From positions 1 through 9,136 of the forward strand of contig NHDX01000003.1 of the NCBI GenBank assembly GCA_002171675.1: 9,136 bases of DNA, written 5' to 3'. Shown here one piece after another: positions 6,270 to 9,136 of the stretch (the first letter of the stretch is position 1; each line of letters begins with the position of its first letter). This DNA is from Chloroflexi bacterium TMED70. Lineage in GTDB: Bacteria > Chloroflexota > Dehalococcoidia > Lucifugimonadales > Lucifugimonadaceae. Both the position numbers and the translations under genes were made by a program. Under the pieces are notes generated by a model, which saw only the letters and a program-made list of their open reading frames with translations, had not been told where the DNA came from and searched no databases.

Positions 6270-6662
6270 ATGCCTTATAACGTTAATCACATTCACTTAA
6301 AATCTAAAGATCCTAAAGTAACTGCTGAATGGTTTGTTAAAGCATTTAATGTGAAAATAATATCTGAAACTGTCCGACCAGTTGGAGATCAATTCATAAT
6401 TACTCAAACTGAAGGAGGGTTAGCAATTAATATTTCTAGCGAAAGAACAAATGAGGTTTTAGGACCTGCTGATGATGATGCACATTATGGATTAGAACAT
6501 TTTGGGTTTGATACAGATGATATTGAAAAAGACATAGAAAGGCTCGTATCTATTGGTGCTGTCCACAAGGAAGGGCCTATGGAACAACCTGATGGAAGAA
6601 AAATTGGTTTTATTGCTGCGCCTGGTGGTATTCGAATAGAATTAATTCAGCCAGCTCCATAA
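6270..6662 (+). CDS. VOC-superfamily (glyoxalase/dioxygenase fold) protein
   Basis: This 130-residue single-module protein has the paired beta-alpha-beta-beta-beta architecture of the vicinal oxygen chelate family, which holds a divalent metal for isomerase, epimerase, lyase or dioxygenase chemistry. Candidate metal ligands are H7 or H9 in VNHIHLKSKDP, H77 in LEHFGFDTDD and E124 in IRIELIQP, close to the spacing of glyoxalase I (H5, H74, E122 in E. coli GloA). The usual second ligand glutamate in the first module seems replaced near LAINIS (N54). C-terminal features GRKIGFIAAPGGIRIEL are typical. It is last in the operon, 11 bases after AcoX, with a consensus ribosome-binding site. In this setting it could epimerise or lyse an intermediate of the pathway, or detoxify a dicarbonyl by-product. 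The fold is secure; the reaction is not known. Confidence 0.85.
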   Translation: MPYNVNHIHLKSKDPKVTAEWFVKAFNVKIISETVRPVGDQFIITQTEGGLAINISSERTNEVLGPADDDAHYGLEHFGFDTDDIEKDIERLVSIGAVHKEGPMEQPDGRKIGFIAAPGGIRIELIQPAP

Positions 6663-6667
6663 ATAAT

Positions 6668-7702
6668 CTATTTTTTTCGAGTCCAGGGAATATCTCTGGG
6701 CTCATTGATTGATTGCAAGCCTGCAGTTATGTATCCATAACAATACGCAAAAGCTACCCCAGACTTATTTGGGCCAGATATACTTGGCACATGATCTGGC
6801 ATTAACATATATTCATATCCGACTTCTTGATAGGCCTTTAGGGCTTTAATCATATCTATTGAACCTTCATCAGGAAAAACCTCCATAAAATCTAATTTTT
6901 TTCCTAAAATATTTCTGAAATGAACATTAAATATCTTTTTTCTTTTCCCAAAATATCTTATTACATCAAAAATTTCTTTACCTGGATCTTCAAGCATTTC
7001 ACTTACGGTGCCCTGACAAAAATTTAATCCGTGATAATCACTTTCATGCATTCCAATAAATCTTTTTAATCCATCCACTGTCCCTAAAACTCTTGTTACT
7101 CCTTTATATCCATTTGGTGTGTATGGATCATGTGGATGGCAAGCCAGCCTTACCTTAAATTCTTCGGCAACAGGTACCACCCTCTCTAAAAAATAGTCAA
7201 TTCTTTCCCAATTAGTATCTACATCTAGAACACCAGCTATTCCTGCATTTTCTTCTTGATTAATTTTTGACCATCGAAATGTAGAATTAATTGACCCCCC
7301 TCTGCCTTTTTCATTTTCAGACCTAGGTATTCCAATAATATTCATATTGTACTTAACTGCTGGTATGCCAACCTTAGAACATAGTTCGATTATTTTTTGG
7401 ATTGATTCTATTTCTTTGTCACGTTCTGGTGATTTTCCAAGCATAATATTTGGGCTTTGAGACTCCTCCAGTGGACGAGAAGAAAGAGGTATCTGAACCA
7501 TATCCAGTTTCAATCCATTTTTTTCAATTATTTCAACGTGCTTTTCTAAAATTTCCTCTGTCCATTCATGGGGATTAATAGATGAAAATTCTCCTTCGTC
7601 ATTTTCTTTAAATGGGTCTGTACAAATGTTTTTAACACCTAATTGAGACCATACTTCTAGATCAGATAAATTCCTTGGCGCTACTTGAGTTCCTATGTAC
7701 AT
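6668..7702 (-). CDS. uxuA: Mannonate dehydratase family protein (UxuA-like)
   Basis: UxuA dehydrates D-mannonate to 2-keto-3-deoxy-D-gluconate in hexuronate catabolism, using a metal in a TIM-barrel related to xylose isomerase. This 344-residue protein carries the expected ligand set: H189/H191 in CHPHDP, C229 in NFCQGT, H261 in VHFRN and D303 in MPDHVP, plus the C-terminal AFAYCYGYITAGL. E. coli UxuA is about 394 residues; this is nearer the shorter form. ATG at 7702 is preceded by AAGGGG embedded in the last codons of the upstream kinase gene, whose stop is 3 bases away, so the two are one operon. The stop (TAG, 6668) is 5 bases from the convergent VOC stop. The family is clear; since UxuA homologues may act on other sugar acids and no uronate isomerase or fructuronate reductase is visible, the exact substrate is open. 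Confidence 0.87.
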   Translation of the reverse strand: MYIGTQVAPRNLSDLEVWSQLGVKNICTDPFKENDEGEFSSINPHEWTEEILEKHVEIIEKNGLKLDMVQIPLSSRPLEESQSPNIMLGKSPERDKEIESIQKIIELCSKVGIPAVKYNMNIIGIPRSENEKGRGGSINSTFRWSKINQEENAGIAGVLDVDTNWERIDYFLERVVPVAEEFKVRLACHPHDPYTPNGYKGVTRVLGTVDGLKRFIGMHESDYHGLNFCQGTVSEMLEDPGKEIFDVIRYFGKRKKIFNVHFRNILGKKLDFMEVFPDEGSIDMIKALKAYQEVGYEYMLMPDHVPSISGPNKSGVAFAYCYGYITAGLQSINEPRDIPWTRKK

Positions 7703-7705
7703 TGT

Positions 7706-9050
7706 TTACCCCTTATTTATTTTGGTATTGATTAAATTTTTCCAATTATTATATTTTTTATTTATTTTTTTGTAAGAACCTTTTTGAGGTAAAAAATTAT
7801 TATAATCATCATAATCCTTAGAAACCTTAGAATCCTTTAGTAGTGATAATTTGGCTACTCCCAGTGAAGTCATTTCGCTATTTTGTGCCACTTTTACCTC
7901 AATTGAGAGTAAGTCAGATAAAAATTGATTGAAAAATTTACTTTGAGATAAACCTCCGTCAATTTTAATACTTCTGATTTTGTAATCGATTGTATTTTCA
8001 ATTGTTTCAATTATTGATTTTGTTGAAAATGCAACTGATTCGAATCCAGCTCTTAAAATATCGTGTTTACTAGTAGATGAATTTATATTTTCTATACTTG
8101 CTCTTATTTTTGCATTCCAAAAAGGAGCACCTAGGCCATTTAATGCAGGAATGATCAAGGTTTCTGTGAACTCGCTCTGATTCAATGACTCTTCAATTTG
8201 ATCATTATTTTCAAAAATATTTATATTTTTTAACCATTCAATTAAAGAGCCTGCAGACAAAATGCTACCTTCTAAAGCATGCGTTGTTTTTTTATCTATT
8301 TTACTTGCTATTGTTGAAAGAAAATTTTGATTAAAATCATATCTTTCTTGTCCTGTATCTATCAGTAAAAACCCACCTGTTCCATATGTGCATTTTATTT
8401 CCATCAACTGGTCTTGTTTGTGTCCAAATAAAGAAGCCTGCTGGTCTCCTAGTATGCTATTTATAGGTATCTTTTTTCCTAAGATGTCTTTACTTAAAAA
8501 CCCAAAATTATAGTTGGATTGAACTACTTTTGGAAGAATAGATCTAGGTATATTAAGTAATCCTAATATTTCATCATCCCATTCTTCTTTTTCTGTATTG
8601 TAAAGCCCTGTTCGTGAAGCATTTGTGATTTCTGTTAAGTGCGGGTTCCCCTCAACTAAATTAGTTAATAACCATGAGTCAATCGTTCCTACACATATAT
8701 TTTCAGTGTCTGATAAGGCTTCAATATTTTTGAGAGCCCAAACAATTTTTGAAAAAGAAAAGTATGGATCAACCTTTAATCCTGTTGATTTATTAATTAT
8801 AGATTCTAATTTAGAACCCTTTATATTTTTGCAAAGTTCTATTCCCCTTAAACATTGCCAACTTATAGCAGGACTTAGTGGTAACAATGTTTTTTTATTC
8901 CAAAATACGATAGACTCTCTTTGATTAGTTATGCCAATTGATAATATATTTTCTTTATTAATTTCAGGTATATTTATTGCTTCTATCAGAGTTTCTCTAA
9001 CAGTAGTTAATATTTCTTCAGGATCTTGTTCAACCCAGCCATTATCAGGG
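7706..9050 (-). CDS. glpK: Glycerol kinase family (FGGY) carbohydrate kinase, N-terminus missing
   Basis: FGGY kinases phosphorylate polyols or sugars with ATP in the cytoplasm. The open frame runs to the chimeric junction at 9050, giving 447 visible residues starting PDNGWVEQDPEEI, homologous to the segment from about residue 40 of E. coli GlpK. The first 40 or so residues, with the DQGTTSSR phosphate motif, are lost. Glycerol-contact residues of GlpK are all present: RE in ITNQRES, W in ISWQC, Y in VDPYFS, DQ in GDQQASLFG (catalytic Asp) and F in GTGGFLL. GTIDSWL, TNASRT, IPALNGLGAPFW and IDGGLSQSKFF also match. A TTG at 8887 that could be taken as a start is an internal Leu codon. The gene ends 3 bases before uxuA, whose ribosome-binding site it contains. 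Pairing with a sugar-acid dehydratase leaves room for a substrate other than glycerol. Confidence 0.85.
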
Positions 9051-9136
9051 TAGATATTACCCTTCCGGATGCTACTAGCCTTCTTATATCTTTTCCCGCA
9101 GAGGGGTTAGCAATAATACCTACTTTAGACAAATTA
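9051..9136. repeat. Inverted copy of the E2/acoX junction at the right contig end
   Basis: Bases 9051-9136 are an exact reverse complement of 5289-5374, checked base by base. Identity breaks at 9050, where kinase coding sequence resumes. The copy replaces the kinase N-terminus and its promoter. Together with the left-end copy it marks both termini as chimeric or graph-overlap sequence, not genome. Confidence 0.9.

Noticed and set aside
6683..6699. Hairpin CCAGGGA-ATA-TCTCTGG as a terminator
   Set aside because: It has a mismatch and a 3-base loop, lies inside uxuA coding sequence, and has no T-run downstream on the plus strand; on the minus strand it is followed by A residues.
8625..8924. 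Plus-strand 99-codon ORF
   Set aside because: It is antisense to conserved glycerol-kinase motifs and shows no family features.
1..9136. Terminal inverted repeats as transposon or linear-replicon ends
   Set aside because: The two end copies are unrelated to each other; each is the reverse complement of an internal coding segment. There is no transposase and no target duplication.

Overview
This 9.1 kb window is an AT-rich bacterial contig (about one-third G+C by eye) with tightly packed genes. It carries the start of a DNA gyrase B gene, a six-gene operon built around a thiamine-dependent 2-oxo-acid/acetoin dehydrogenase complex, and a convergent two-gene sugar-acid/polyol operon. Gene content and style (AT-rich, very short gaps, a haloacid dehalogenase, a mannonate dehydratase family protein) suggest a streamlined, probably free-living marine bacterium. 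SAR202-like Chloroflexota is one candidate, but nothing in the window fixes the phylum. Perfect inverted copies of internal sequence at both ends look like amplification chimeras, as often seen in single-cell or MDA-derived assemblies.

Layout. Bases 1-87 are a foreign inverted tail. Bases 88-1214 (minus) encode the N-terminal half of GyrB, cut off at the tail. Bases 1215-1452 are a divergent regulatory region with an alternating GC tract, a 14-bp palindrome, a candidate gyrB -10 box, and a 12-bp direct repeat just upstream of the operon. Bases 1453-6662 (plus) hold E1 alpha, E1 beta, an L-2-haloacid dehalogenase-type HAD enzyme, E2, an AcoX-like ATP-NAD-kinase-fold protein, and a VOC/glyoxalase-fold protein; gaps between these genes are 1 to 15 bases. 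Bases 6668-9050 (minus) hold a glycerol-kinase-family FGGY kinase, truncated at its 5' end, followed by a UxuA-type mannonate dehydratase. Bases 9051-9136 are a second inverted tail.

How the genes work together. E1 alpha/beta and E2 should form a lipoyl-dependent dehydrogenase complex that cleaves a 2-oxo acid or acetoin-like substrate and transfers the acyl group to CoA. The E3 subunit (dihydrolipoamide dehydrogenase) is not here and must be supplied from elsewhere. AcoX ties the complex to the acetoin-type family. The most interesting point is the dehalogenase gene between E1 beta and E2. It keeps the full set of L-2-haloacid dehalogenase active-site residues and lacks the second Asp that HAD phosphatases need. 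That suggests the complex may serve a halogenated or otherwise unusual C2-C4 acid, though this is inference. The kinase and UxuA pair, on the opposite strand, looks like a separate carbohydrate catabolic unit.
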